Notes: a model not told the origin generated them from the letters alone. DNA of 8,964 bases from an uncultured Eubacteriales bacterium (GCA_958427375.1 CAUABY010000075.1:1-8964), one strand, 5' to 3'; positions 1-7,420 are shown, counted from the first letter of the stretch. A program made the numbers and translations.

Positions 1-1077
1 GTTGATGACGATAAGGTCCGCGCGCTTGCCCACGGCCAAATCGTCGCAGTCGTCAAGCCCCATTGCCCGCGCACCGCCGCAGCAGGCCGCTGTCAGTGTG
101 CGCTCGGCACAGCCCGCCGCCGCGTCATTATTGAGGTATTTTTGCAGCGCGCTCATCAAATACATCTCGCGGAACATGTCAAGGGCGTTGTTGCTGCCCG
201 CCCCGTCCGTGCCGATGGCGAGCGGCACACCGGCGGCCGCGAGCTTGTCTATAGGCGCGATTCCGCTTGCGAGCTTGAGGTTTGAGGCCGGGCAGGTCAC
301 GGCGTAGAGCTTTTTCTCCGCCATGAGTGCTATATCCTCCTCACTCAGCCAAGCGCAGTGATATCCGCCGCCGCCATACCTGAAAAAGCCGAGCTTATCC
401 AAAAGCCGGGGCGGTGTAAGGCCGTAGCGTTCAATGCAGCCGTCAACCTCGGATTTAGTCTCGCTCATGTGGGTATAGCAGGGGGCGTGGTATTTCTCGG
501 CGAGCGCGGCAATGTACTCCATGCGCTCCATAGAGGTGGTGTACTCCGCGTGAATGCCGAGCTTATACGAGACGAGCTCGTTATAATTATTGAACTTGAG
601 GTACTCCCGCTCAATATTCGTTATATCCTCGTCGAAATTATTGAGCGCGGCGCAGATGACCGTGCGAAAGCCCGCGTCGACGTTGGCCTTGGCGTAAAAG
701 TCATTTTTGAAGTACATGTCAAAGCTCGCGGTGATGCCGGAGCTCAAGTACTCCATGATGCCGAGCTTGGTGAGGTCATACACCGCCTCGCCCGTGAGCT
801 TGGCCTCATACGGCCAGACCTGCTCGCTCAGCCAGCGGTCAAGCGGCATATCGTCCGCCAGAGAGCGGAAGATTGTCATTGCCGTGTGCGTGTGCGCGTT
901 TTTGAAGCCGGGCATGATTAAATCGCCCTTCAAATCTATCTCGCGCTCAAAAGCGGGGCGCTCGTCGGCGGGCTTGCCGACAAGCATTATTACGCCGCCG
1001 TCCGTCCATACCTCGCCGTCACACACTTTTATTCCGCTTTTTAAGCTGAGTATTTTCCCGTTATAAAAGCGCAGCAT
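1..1077 (-). CDS. Amidohydrolase, MTA/SAH deaminase (TRZ/ATZ) family, C-terminus cut by window edge
   Basis: A metal-dependent cytosolic hydrolase of the amidohydrolase superfamily, most like 5-methylthioadenosine/S-adenosylhomocysteine deaminases; guanine deaminase-like or chlorohydrolase-like substrates cannot be excluded. The frame is open from ATG 1075-1077 to base 1, giving 359 residues. Family members are about 420-440 long, so only some 60-80 C-terminal residues are missing. Visible motifs: PGFKNAHTH with metal-ligand histidines H62 and H64; H176 in GIHAEY, a likely substrate contact; THMSE with H203 (metal) and E206 (catalytic); H240 in GYHCAW; and IGTDGAGSNN with metal-ligand D291. 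These line up in order and spacing with the known TM0936-type deaminases (family knowledge). The N-terminal and late C-terminal segments (GKRADLIVIN) are the usual flanking beta-sandwich. A GGAGGG ribosome site lies six bases before the ATG. It starts 13 bases after gatD ends, so it is probably the third gene of the murT-gatD transcript. Confidence 0.9.
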   Translation of the reverse strand, partial: MLRFYNGKILSLKSGIKVCDGEVWTDGGVIMLVGKPADERPAFEREIDLKGDLIMPGFKNAHTHTAMTIFRSLADDMPLDRWLSEQVWPYEAKLTGEAVYDLTKLGIMEYLSSGITASFDMYFKNDFYAKANVDAGFRTVICAALNNFDEDITNIEREYLKFNNYNELVSYKLGIHAEYTTSMERMEYIAALAEKYHAPCYTHMSETKSEVDGCIERYGLTPPRLLDKLGFFRYGGGGYHCAWLSEEDIALMAEKKLYAVTCPASNLKLASGIAPIDKLAAAGVPLAIGTDGAGSNNALDMFREMYLMSALQKYLNNDAAAGCAERTLTAACCGGARAMGLDDCDDLAVGKRADLIVIN

Positions 1078-1090
1078 ATTCAGCCCTCCA

Positions 1091-1816
1091 TCAAATTTTT
1101 GCGCACATTTCATCGTGCGCGGCGAGCTCCGCCCTGTCGTCAAGCGGGGCAAGCTCCGCCCGCCCATAGCGTCGGGTGAGCGCTGTGCTCAAGAGCATAT
1201 CGCAAAATTCCGGGTTTTTGGGCAGAATTGGGCCGTGACTGTAGCTGCCGAAGAGATTTTTATAGTGTACGCCCTCGGTGCCGTCCTCACCGTTATTGCC
1301 GTGGCCGCTGAGCACTATGCCGAGCGGCTCCACGCCAGCGCCGAGGTAGGTTTTGCCGCTGTGGTTTTCAAAGCCGACGACGACACTGCCGCCCGCGCTC
1401 TCGCCGCAGCGGAACTTGAAGTTATCTATCATGCGCTGCTTGGTGCCGACGGTGTATAAATCCACCGCACCGATAAAGTCACAGCGCTTATGGTCATAAG
1501 TCTCGTAATAGCTGCCCATCATCTGGTAGCCGCCGCAGATGGTGAGGAAGGTCACGCCGTCATTTATGGCGGAGATTATCTCCCTGTCCTTGCCGCGGTG
1601 CAAATCGTCAAGCAGCAGCTCCTGCTCAAAGTCCTGCCCGCCGCCGATGAACACAAGGTCAAAGCCCGCCAAACTGCGCTGCTCGCCGATTGGCAGCTTC
1701 GTCACGGACACGTCGATTCCGCGCCACTTGAGGCGCTGGGTCATGCAGATTATATTGCCCCTATCGCCATAGAGATTGAGAACATCAGGGTACATGTGGC
1801 ATATTTTAAGTTCCAT
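1091..1816 (-). CDS. gatD: Lipid II isoglutaminyl synthase, glutaminase subunit GatD
   Basis: Class I (triad-type) glutamine amidotransferase subunit that hydrolyses glutamine and passes ammonia to MurT. The pair converts the alpha-carboxyl of D-Glu in the lipid II stem peptide to D-isoglutamine on the cytoplasmic face of the membrane. The 241-residue length is normal for the family. The nucleophile is C94 in LTICGGYQMMGSYYE and the histidine is H194 in GSYSHGP. R128 falls at the position of the arginine reported to gate the active site in the Staphylococcus aureus enzyme (from memory of that family). The N-terminus (HMYPDVLNLYGDRGN) is a family hallmark. The start ATG 1814-1816 has a GGGGAGGA ribosome site just upstream and lies 15 bases after the murT stop, as expected for the conserved murT-gatD operon. 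CobB/CobQ-type amidotransferases share the fold, but the neighbour settles the call. Confidence 0.96.
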   Translation of the reverse strand: MELKICHMYPDVLNLYGDRGNIICMTQRLKWRGIDVSVTKLPIGEQRSLAGFDLVFIGGGQDFEQELLLDDLHRGKDREIISAINDGVTFLTICGGYQMMGSYYETYDHKRCDFIGAVDLYTVGTKQRMIDNFKFRCGESAGGSVVVGFENHSGKTYLGAGVEPLGIVLSGHGNNGEDGTEGVHYKNLFGSYSHGPILPKNPEFCDMLLSTALTRRYGRAELAPLDDRAELAAHDEMCAKI

Positions 1817-1831
1817 TTTCCTGTCCTCCCC

Positions 1832-3202
1832 TTATTCCCAAAACTCACTGCCGCCGCACTCTTTGATGACCGCCTCGCGCAGTTCGAGCATGGCGGTATA
1901 GGTCGGCATGATATAAACTGGCAAGTCCTTTGAGGCTATCCGGCGCACGAGCTTTGTGTAGTCACGCTCGGTCTCTATGCAGCCGTCGTCTATGCCGGCG
2001 TATTTGATGCGCACGCGCATATCCCCCGCGCGGTCGCCGGAGACGATGACGCGCTGCAAGGAGCCGCTGAGCTTTGTGAGCGCTTCAAAATCAACATCCC
2101 ATATCCAGGAGATATCCGTGCCGTCCGCCCCGCGGTCGTTGAGGCAGATGACGAGCACGAATTTTTCCTTCACGTTCTGCAAAAACTCCACGACCTGATT
2201 GCAGCCCGCCGGATTTTTCACCAGCATCATCTTCGTGCCGCCGCCGAGCTTGAACTGCTCCATGCGGCCAAAACCGCACTTAAATTCGCCCAGCGCCCGC
2301 ACAGCCGCGTCAGCCCCCAGCCCCATTTCCACAATGGCGGCATAGGCCCCGGCGGCGTTGTAGATATTATACATGGCCGGGAGATTTATGTTGACAATGC
2401 GCTTTTCGCCGTGCGCGCTGATGACAACGGTGCTGCCGCTGGAGCTTTGCTCCACAATGTCCGTGACGGCATAGTCCGCCGCATGGCGGCTGTAGCCGCA
2501 GTTAGGGCAGCGGAAGCCGCCGAGGTGGCCGTAGCTGATATAGTCATACTCATACTCGGCCTTGCAGCGGATGCAGTGGCTCGCGTCGGAAAGCTCGGTG
2601 GCCTCGTGTGAGGGGGCAGCGCCCTTTTCCATGCCGAAGTAGACAACCTTGTTGGGCAAATCCAGCGCGAGGGATGAGGTCAGCGAGCAGTCGGCATTGA
2701 GGCACAGCAGCGCATCCGGCACGGCCTTTACGGCAGTGCGGATATTTTCCAGCGTGTGTGTGACCTCGCCATAGCGGTCAAGCTGGTCACGGAAGAGATT
2801 GGTTACGACAATGACCTGCGGGTTAAGCTGGCCGAAAACGCGCACGGCGGCGGCCTCGTCGCACTCGATGACCGCGTACTCCCTGCGGCACTTGCCGCTG
2901 AGTGTGCTGTTCATAACAAACTCCGTGGTGATGCCGCTGATGAGATTCGCGCCGGAGCGGTTGGCAAAATAGCTCAGCCCCTCGTTTTCAAAGGCGGTCT
3001 CAATCATGCGCGCGCTCGTGGTTTTGCCGTTCGTGCCGGTGATGGCCACGACCTTAACGCCGCGCGTGAGCAGCCCCAAAAGCCCCGGACAGACCTTCAG
3101 CGCAAAGCGCCCCGGCATGGCCGTGCCGCCGCGGTGCAAAACGCGCGAGACAAAGCGCAGGGCTTTACAAAGTATAATGGCAATGAATGCTCTAAAACTC
3201 AT
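1832..3202 (-). CDS. murT: Lipid II isoglutaminyl synthase, Mur ligase subunit MurT
   Basis: Mur ligase-like ATP-dependent subunit that activates the D-Glu alpha-carboxyl of lipid II and accepts ammonia from GatD. Length is 456 residues, as in the family. Order of parts: a short hydrophobic/basic N-terminal helix with GRGG-like turn (residues 1-48); Mur central domain with the P-loop GTNGKTT at 56-62; NRSGANL at 81-87; ECDEA at 113-117; TNLFRDQLDRYGE at 134-146; a four-cysteine zinc-ribbon insert typical of MurT (C210, C213, C232, C235); and the DUF1727 C-terminal domain from about 320. The motif NDRGADGTDISWIWD (355-369) should contain the aspartate that completes the GatD catalytic triad; D356 is my best guess. 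ATG 3200-3202 is preceded by AAGGAG at good spacing, and a promoter with extended -10 lies just upstream. The gene is intact and heads the murT-gatD-deaminase operon. Confidence 0.97.
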   Translation of the reverse strand: MSFRAFIAIILCKALRFVSRVLHRGGTAMPGRFALKVCPGLLGLLTRGVKVVAITGTNGKTTSARMIETAFENEGLSYFANRSGANLISGITTEFVMNSTLSGKCRREYAVIECDEAAAVRVFGQLNPQVIVVTNLFRDQLDRYGEVTHTLENIRTAVKAVPDALLCLNADCSLTSSLALDLPNKVVYFGMEKGAAPSHEATELSDASHCIRCKAEYEYDYISYGHLGGFRCPNCGYSRHAADYAVTDIVEQSSSGSTVVISAHGEKRIVNINLPAMYNIYNAAGAYAAIVEMGLGADAAVRALGEFKCGFGRMEQFKLGGGTKMMLVKNPAGCNQVVEFLQNVKEKFVLVICLNDRGADGTDISWIWDVDFEALTKLSGSLQRVIVSGDRAGDMRVRIKYAGIDDGCIETERDYTKLVRRIASKDLPVYIMPTYTAMLELREAVIKECGGSEFWE

Positions 3203-3233
3203 GGTATTCTCCTTTTAAGCTCTTTGAAGAAAT

Positions 3234-3262
3234 ATTATATCACGCTATTTTTACGGAGGCAA
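3234..3262 (-). promoter_or_regulatory. Sigma-A-type promoter of murT-gatD
   Basis: On the minus strand TTGCCT (3257-3262) is separated by exactly 17 bases from a perfect TATAAT (3234-3239), preceded by TG one base upstream (extended -10). The predicted start of transcription is near 3227, giving a leader of about 25 bases before the murT ATG, including its AAGGAG site. The promoter lies immediately after the nfnB terminator, so murT-gatD is an independent transcription unit. Confidence 0.88.
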
Positions 3263-3272
3263 GGGAATTAAC

Positions 3273-3313
3273 GCGCAAAGAAAACCGCCGCAGGCGGATG
3301 AGGCCTGCGGCGG
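3273..3313 (-). terminator. Intrinsic terminator of nfnAB
   Basis: An 11-base-pair perfect GC-rich stem (3285-3295 with 3303-3313) closes a 7-base loop. Read on the minus strand it is followed by TTTTCTTT (3284 downwards), a classic U-tract. It begins 29 bases after the nfnB stop codon and lies before the murT promoter. Read on the plus strand it is followed only by AAGTTTT, so it is mainly a minus-strand terminator. Confidence 0.9.
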
Positions 3314-3341
3314 AAGTTTTAGCTATGGTTTCTATTCAGAT

Positions 3342-4733
3342 TCAGTTTTTGCTCCTGATGTACTCGTCAATGCTCTTTGCGCCGGCCTTGCCCGCGCCCA
3401 TGGCGAGGATGACGGTGGCGGAGCCGGTGACAGCGTCGCCGCCGGCAAAAACGCCCTCGCGTGCGGTCACGCCGCCCTCGTCGGCCTCGATGCCGCCCTT
3501 GCGGGTGAAGGTGAGGCCCTCGGTGGTGTTGCGGATGAGCGGGTTGGGGCTTGTGCCGATTGCGATGATGACGGTGTCAACATCCAGCACCCAGTTGCTG
3601 TCGGGCACGGGGACGGGCTTTCTTCTGCCCTTTTCGTCCGGCTCGCCCAGCTCCTGCTTCTGGAGCTCAACACCGACAACGCGGCCGTCCTCATTGCCCA
3701 GGATAGCGACGGGGTTATTCAAAAGGCGGAACTCGATGCCCTCGGCCTCGGCATGCTCAACCTCTTCCTTACGGGCGGGGAGCTCGTCCTTGCCACGGCG
3801 GTAGGCGATATACACATGCTCGGCGCCCAAGCGCTTGGAAACGCGCGCGGCATCCATGGCCACGTTGCCCGCGCCGACGACACAGACGTTGTGGAACTTC
3901 TTGATGGGGGTATCATAATCGTCACGATAGGCTTTCATCAGGTTTACGCGGGTGAGAAGCTCGTTTGCGGAGTAGACGCCCAGGAGGTTCTCGCCGGGGA
4001 TATGCAGGAACTGGGGCAGGCCCGCGCCGGAGCCGATGAACACGGCCTCGTAACCATCCTCAAAGAGCTCGTCCACAGTCTCGGACTTGCCGACGATGGC
4101 GTTATTGACTATCTTCACGCCCATGGCCTTGAGGTTTTCAATTTCAGCGGCGACTATCTCCTTCGGGAGACGGAACTGCGGGATGCCGTACACCAGCACG
4201 CCGCCGGACTTATGGAAAGCCTCGTACACGGTGACGTCATAGCCCATCTTTCTCAAATCGCCCGCGCAGGTGAGACCAGCGGGGCCAGAGCCGACAACAG
4301 CAATTCGGTGGCCGTTGGATGCCGGAACCTCAACAGCGGCCCTCTCGGCCTTATTCATATGGTAGTCGGCAACAAAGCGCTCAAGGCGGCCGATTGCCAC
4401 GCTCTCACCCTTGACACCGCGAACACACTTGGACTCGCACTGCTTCTCCTGCGGGCAGACGCGGCCGCAGACGGCGGGCAGAGAGTTGGTAGAGGTGATA
4501 ATCTCATACGCCGCATCAAAATCGCCCTCGGCGACCTTGGCAATAAATTCGGGTATGCGCACGCTGACGGGGCAGCCAGTGCGGCACTGGGGGTTCTTGC
4601 AGTTGAGGCAGCGCTTTGCCTCGTCAATGGCCTGCTCTGCGGTGTAGCCGAGCGCAACCTCGTCAAAATTCCCGGCGCGGACTACGGGGTCCTGTTCGGG
4701 CATGGGGTTCTTGGTCAATCTCATATTAGCCAT
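3342..4733 (-). CDS. nfnB: NADH-dependent ferredoxin:NADP+ oxidoreductase subunit B (NfnB), glutamate synthase small-subunit-like
   Basis: Large subunit of the electron-bifurcating transhydrogenase Nfn, which couples reduced ferredoxin and NADH oxidation to NADP+ reduction (reversibly) in the cytosol of anaerobes. Length is 463 residues. The N-terminal ferredoxin-like domain has two four-cysteine clusters for [4Fe-4S] centres: C42, C45, C50, C54 and C89, C93, C99, C103. An FAD-binding GSGPAGL loop is at 148-154, an NADP(H)-type GAGNVAMDAAR loop at 287-297 with the phosphate-contacting RR pair at 312-313, and the closing FAD motif GGDAVTGSATVILAMGAGK at 431-449. By sequence alone it would be called NADPH-dependent glutamate synthase small chain (GltD/GltA-like). 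The overlapping NfnA gene and the absence of a glutamate synthase large subunit nearby favour Nfn. The start ATG 4731-4733 overlaps the end of nfnA by 8 bases and has AGGAGG eight bases upstream. Confidence 0.92.
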   Translation of the reverse strand: MANMRLTKNPMPEQDPVVRAGNFDEVALGYTAEQAIDEAKRCLNCKNPQCRTGCPVSVRIPEFIAKVAEGDFDAAYEIITSTNSLPAVCGRVCPQEKQCESKCVRGVKGESVAIGRLERFVADYHMNKAERAAVEVPASNGHRIAVVGSGPAGLTCAGDLRKMGYDVTVYEAFHKSGGVLVYGIPQFRLPKEIVAAEIENLKAMGVKIVNNAIVGKSETVDELFEDGYEAVFIGSGAGLPQFLHIPGENLLGVYSANELLTRVNLMKAYRDDYDTPIKKFHNVCVVGAGNVAMDAARVSKRLGAEHVYIAYRRGKDELPARKEEVEHAEAEGIEFRLLNNPVAILGNEDGRVVGVELQKQELGEPDEKGRRKPVPVPDSNWVLDVDTVIIAIGTSPNPLIRNTTEGLTFTRKGGIEADEGGVTAREGVFAGGDAVTGSATVILAMGAGKAGAKSIDEYIRSKN

Positions 4734-5592
4734 TGCGCTTACCTCCTGTCATTCTGCAAATGTGCTTGGCCTGCTCATCCTGCTCATCCTTATAGAAGGC
4801 GGCGCGCTTGAGAAGAGAGTCAAAATCGACCTCGTGCGCGTCAAAGTCAGGGCCGTCAACGCAGGCAAACTTCGTCTCACCGCCGACGATAACGCGGCAG
4901 CCGCCGCACATGCCGGTACCGTCGACCATGATGGGGTCGAGGGAGATGATGGTCTTGATGCCATAGGGGCGGGTAACATCGGCAAGGAACTTCATCATAA
5001 TGTCCGGGCCGATGGCGATTACGCGGTCAAACTGAGGCTTGCCCTCGGCTATATTCGCGTCAATCTCCTGCTGGAGGTACTTGGTAGTGAAGCCGTGCTC
5101 GCCGAAGCTGCCGTCATCAGTGCAGATGATGAGCTTGTCAGAGGCGGCAGCCAGCTCTTCCTTGAGGATGACGATGTCAGCGGAGCGGAAGCCCGCGATA
5201 AAGGTGACGTCGATGCCGAGCTTATGCATTTCAAGGGCAATTGGGTAGGCTATTGCGCAGCCGACGCCGCCGCCGACAACGCAGACTTTCTTCAGGCCCT
5301 CCATCTCGGTGGCCTTGCCGAGAGGCCCGACGATATCAGTAATATAGTCGCCCTGCTCGACGGTGTGGAGCATGCGCGTGGTACGGCCAGCGGCCTGAAC
5401 CATGACGGTGACTGTACCTTTCTCGCGGTCCCAGCCCGCGACGGACACGGGGACGCGCTCGCCCTGCTCATCGAGGCGGAATATAACGAACTGACCGGCC
5501 TGAGCGTGCTTTGCGATCAGGGGGGCTTCGATCTCAAAAAGGCAGATAGTCTTAGCGTCATTGAGGAAGCGCTTAGTTACTACTTTGTACAT
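4726..5592 (-). CDS. nfnA: NADH-dependent ferredoxin:NADP+ oxidoreductase subunit A (NfnA), FAD/NAD and [2Fe-2S] protein
   Basis: Small subunit of Nfn, homologous to dihydroorotate dehydrogenase electron-transfer subunit (PyrK) and sulfide dehydrogenase beta (SudB); it binds NAD(H), an FAD and a [2Fe-2S] cluster. At 288 residues it is the usual length. The N-terminal flavin-binding barrel carries RVPVSVAGWD (46-55) and AAGRTTRML (67-75). The NAD domain starts with VCVVGGGVGCAIAYPIA (103-119). The C-terminal cluster motif is DGTGMCGGCR with C229, C232 and later C244; D224 may be the unusual aspartate ligand described for this family (recalled, not certain). A PyrK assignment is less likely because no pyrD is adjacent and an NfnB-type partner overlaps its 3' end. 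ATG 5590-5592 has GAGGTG six to eleven bases upstream, and a strong promoter lies before it. Confidence 0.92.
   Translation of the reverse strand: MYKVVTKRFLNDAKTICLFEIEAPLIAKHAQAGQFVIFRLDEQGERVPVSVAGWDREKGTVTVMVQAAGRTTRMLHTVEQGDYITDIVGPLGKATEMEGLKKVCVVGGGVGCAIAYPIALEMHKLGIDVTFIAGFRSADIVILKEELAAASDKLIICTDDGSFGEHGFTTKYLQQEIDANIAEGKPQFDRVIAIGPDIMMKFLADVTRPYGIKTIISLDPIMVDGTGMCGGCRVIVGGETKFACVDGPDFDAHEVDFDSLLKRAAFYKDEQDEQAKHICRMTGGKRNG
4742..4747 (-). promoter_or_regulatory. nfnB ribosome binding site inside nfnA
   Basis: A perfect AGGAGG, eight bases before the nfnB ATG, lies within the last codons of nfnA (encoding TGGK). With the 8-base gene overlap this implies translational coupling, fitting subunits made in equal amounts. 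Confidence 0.85.
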
Positions 5593-5632
5593 TTATACAC
5601 CTCATTTTAAATTTTTTCGTGCAACTGTTACC

Positions 5633-5661
5633 ATTTTATACATTGGCATATAGTTTGTCAA
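5633..5661 (-). promoter_or_regulatory. Sigma-A-type promoter of nfnAB
   Basis: A perfect -35 TTGACA (5656-5661) is followed after 17 bases by TAAAAT (5633-5638), one mismatch from consensus. Transcription should start near 5626, leaving a leader of about 35 bases with the GAGGTG ribosome site (5598-5603). A 6-base inverted repeat overlaps the -35 element and spacer (separate entry). Confidence 0.85.
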
Positions 5662-5664
5662 TGT
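5640..5664. repeat. Inverted repeat over the nfnAB promoter, possible operator
   Basis: ACATTG (5640-5645) and CAATGT (5659-5664) are perfect inverted copies separated by 13 bases. They span the -35 hexamer and nearly all of the spacer. The position would allow a dimeric repressor to block polymerase. It does not match the Rex redox-repressor consensus as I know it. A chance match in this AT-rich spacer is possible. Confidence 0.4.
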
Positions 5665-5681
5665 TTTATACTAAATCAGTA

Positions 5682-6641
5682 TTATTTCCCGCTCTCTTCC
5701 CAAGTGCGCTCGCTGATGATATAGCGCGGGCGGCGCTTGCTCTCAAGATAGATTTTGCCGATATACTCGCCGATTATGCCAAGGCAGATGAGCTGCACGC
5801 CGCTGACAAAGCAGATGATGCAGGTCATGCTCGCCCAGCCGGAGACGGAGTGCCCGGTGAGGGCGGTGATGAGCGCCCAGATGCAGCCGATGAAGCTGAT
5901 GGCCGCCACGATGATGCCAAAGCCCATGATGAGCTGCAAGGGCTTGACGGAAAGGCTTGTAATCCCGTCAACCGCGAGAGCTATCATCTTCTTGAGCGGA
6001 TAGTGGCTCTCACCGGCTATGCGCTCGGCGCGGGAATAGCTGACGCTGGTGCTCTTGAAGCCGACGAGCGGCACAAGGCCGCGCAAAAAGAGGTTTACTT
6101 CCTTGAAGTTTGCAAACTCCTTGAGCACACGCGCGCTGATGAGGCGGTAGTCGGCGTGGTTATACACCACGTCCGCCCCCATCTTGGAGAGGAACTTATA
6201 AAAGCTCTGCGCGGTGAAGCGCTTAAAGAAGGTGTCCGTCTCGCGGGATGAGCGGACGCCGTACACAACGTCACAGCCGTTAAGATAGGCGTCAACCATC
6301 TCATCCATGGCGTTGATGTCATCCTGCCCGTCGCAGTCGATGGAGATGGTGATGTCGCAGACATCCTTTGCCTCCATAAGCCCAGCAAGCACGGCGTTCT
6401 GGTGGCCGCGGTTGCGGCTCTGGCTGATGCCGATATAGTGCTCATCCTTCGCGGCGAGCTCCTTGATGATGTCCCATGTGTTGTCCTTGCTGCCGTCATT
6501 GACGAAGAGGACGCGGCTGTCATCACTTATCTTGCCCGCGGCGGCAAGGCTCGTGACCTTTTCAAGGAACATTGGCGCTGTGATGGGCAGAACCTCCTGC
6601 TCGTTATAGCAGGGTATGACGACATATAGTCTCGGTGTCAT
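5682..6641 (-). CDS. Family 2 glycosyltransferase with two C-terminal membrane segments (GtrB/DPM1-like)
   Basis: Membrane-anchored GT-A fold glycosyltransferase, most like enzymes that transfer a hexose from a nucleotide sugar to undecaprenyl phosphate on the cytoplasmic face. Length is 319 residues, typical of GtrB/YkcC relatives. Features in order: VVIPCYNEQE at 7-16 (nucleotide-sugar site); FVNDGSKDNTW at 46-56; SRNRGHQNAVLAG at 75-87; the metal-binding SIDCDGQDD at 100-108; YRLISARVL at 165-173 and LFLRGLVPLVGF at 184-195; YSRAERIAGESHYPLKKM at 202-219, the acceptor-side region; then two hydrophobic spans at about 236-260 and 269-293 joined by a short loop, and a basic tail. No flippase (GtrA) or lipopolysaccharide-like cluster is adjacent, so the final glycan cannot be named. 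The start ATG 6639-6641 has AAGGAG six bases upstream. No convincing terminator follows it before the nfnA promoter. Confidence 0.9.
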   Translation of the reverse strand: MTPRLYVVIPCYNEQEVLPITAPMFLEKVTSLAAAGKISDDSRVLFVNDGSKDNTWDIIKELAAKDEHYIGISQSRNRGHQNAVLAGLMEAKDVCDITISIDCDGQDDINAMDEMVDAYLNGCDVVYGVRSSRETDTFFKRFTAQSFYKFLSKMGADVVYNHADYRLISARVLKEFANFKEVNLFLRGLVPLVGFKSTSVSYSRAERIAGESHYPLKKMIALAVDGITSLSVKPLQLIMGFGIIVAAISFIGCIWALITALTGHSVSGWASMTCIICFVSGVQLICLGIIGEYIGKIYLESKRRPRYIISERTWEESGK

Positions 6642-6697
6642 AGCTGTCTCCTTTTTCTGTTTATCGTCGTATTATAGTCTGGTTAGCTGATGGCTTT

Positions 6698-6726
6698 AGT
6701 ATAACCGTTTTACCCGTGCAGGTCAA
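6698..6726 (-). promoter_or_regulatory. Promoter of the glycosyltransferase gene
   Basis: On the minus strand TTGACC (6721-6726) and TATACT (6698-6703) are 17 bases apart, each one mismatch from consensus. The predicted start is near 6691, about 50 bases before the ATG. A second perfect TATAAT occurs downstream at 6671-6676 but has no recognisable -35 at the right distance; it may be an alternative weak start. Confidence 0.78.
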
Positions 6727-6763
6727 GGATGCGCGGCAGGTTTAATACTACTTTAGTTTGCGT

Positions 6764-7420
6764 TTAAAACGCGGTTAGAAAACGGTCAAATTCGGCGACG
6801 GTTTTGAAATAGTGCGGGGTATTCTGGCGCATGAAGCTCTCAATTTCCGGGATATCATTGCTCCAGCCGACGGCGGCAAAGTCCACGCCGCACTTGGCAG
6901 CCATGTCATAGCCGGGCTTGAGGTCATCTATCATCAAAAGCTCCTCCGGCTTCAAATCAAAGCGGCGCATGATGTCCTCCAGCGGGAATGCGGCGGGCTT
7001 GCGCTCGCTCAAAGGCCGCTCCCAGCCATACACTGCGTCCGGCGCGGGCAGGCCGTTTTCCCTGTAGTCGCGCGCGATATTGCGCTCCATCGAGTGGGAG
7101 ACAACGCAGATAAGCCCGCCCTCGGCGCGCTGGCGCTCCATTATCCCGCGGATGCCAGGGTAGGCCTCCGGCACGTGGTTTTCCACATAGGCGTTCCAGT
7201 AGGCAGTCTCGTCGTCAATATCGGCGTCACTCATGCCGTATTCCTCCTGACAGAACTCAAGAAAGCCTGGGGCGAAGTTCTTTATAAAATACTCGTCAAG
7301 CGTACAGCTCTTATCCGGGTAGCGCTCGGCGGTATACTCGACAAAACAGGGGTAGTGGATGGTGGCGGTGCTGTTGACAACCGTATCGTCATGGTCAAAA
7401 ACAAGGCATTTATACTTCAT
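6764..7420 (-). CDS. HAD-family hydrolase, phosphoglycolate phosphatase-like
   Basis: Cytosolic haloacid dehalogenase-superfamily phosphatase with a helical cap after motif I (subclass I). Length is 218 residues, normal for the group. Motif I is FDHDDT with nucleophile D9 and acid/base D11; motif II is VVSHS with S108; motif III lysine is K141 in SERKPAAFPL; motif IV is MIDDLKPGYDMA with D165/D166, followed by VGWS at 184-187. All catalytic residues are present, so an active phosphatase is expected. The substrate is unknown: phosphoglycolate, beta-phosphoglucomutase-type or nucleotide substrates are all possible in this family. The start ATG 7418-7420 has GGAGAG about four bases upstream. No clear promoter is seen between the upstream hairpin and the start, so it may depend on read-through or on a promoter I did not recognise. 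Confidence 0.88.
   Translation of the reverse strand: MKYKCLVFDHDDTVVNSTATIHYPCFVEYTAERYPDKSCTLDEYFIKNFAPGFLEFCQEEYGMSDADIDDETAYWNAYVENHVPEAYPGIRGIMERQRAEGGLICVVSHSMERNIARDYRENGLPAPDAVYGWERPLSERKPAAFPLEDIMRRFDLKPEELLMIDDLKPGYDMAAKCGVDFAAVGWSNDIPEIESFMRQNTPHYFKTVAEFDRFLTAF

Noticed and set aside
358..921. Plus-strand open frames opposite the amidohydrolase
   Set aside because: The minus strand encodes a clear amidohydrolase with all metal ligands; the plus-strand frames are shadows.
3753..4811. 352-codon open frame on the plus strand, antisense to nfnB
   Set aside because: It lies wholly opposite a gene with complete catalytic motifs, its product is a low-complexity Ala/Gly/Leu/Asp mix with no family motif, and long antisense frames are expected from GC-rich third positions.
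4702..5610. 302-codon open frame on the plus strand, antisense to nfnA
   Set aside because: Same reasoning: it mirrors nfnA codon for codon and even runs across the nfnA ribosome site; no plausible start site or domain.
5668..5682. Short inverted repeat ATACT-N5-AGTAT after the glycosyltransferase stop, considered as its terminator
   Set aside because: Only five AT-rich base pairs, no U-tract on the minus strand, so too weak to call.
6760..6772. Near-palindrome GCGTTT-A-AAACGC at the end of the HAD gene
   Set aside because: One-base centre cannot form a hairpin loop, and it overlaps the last codons and stop; likely chance.
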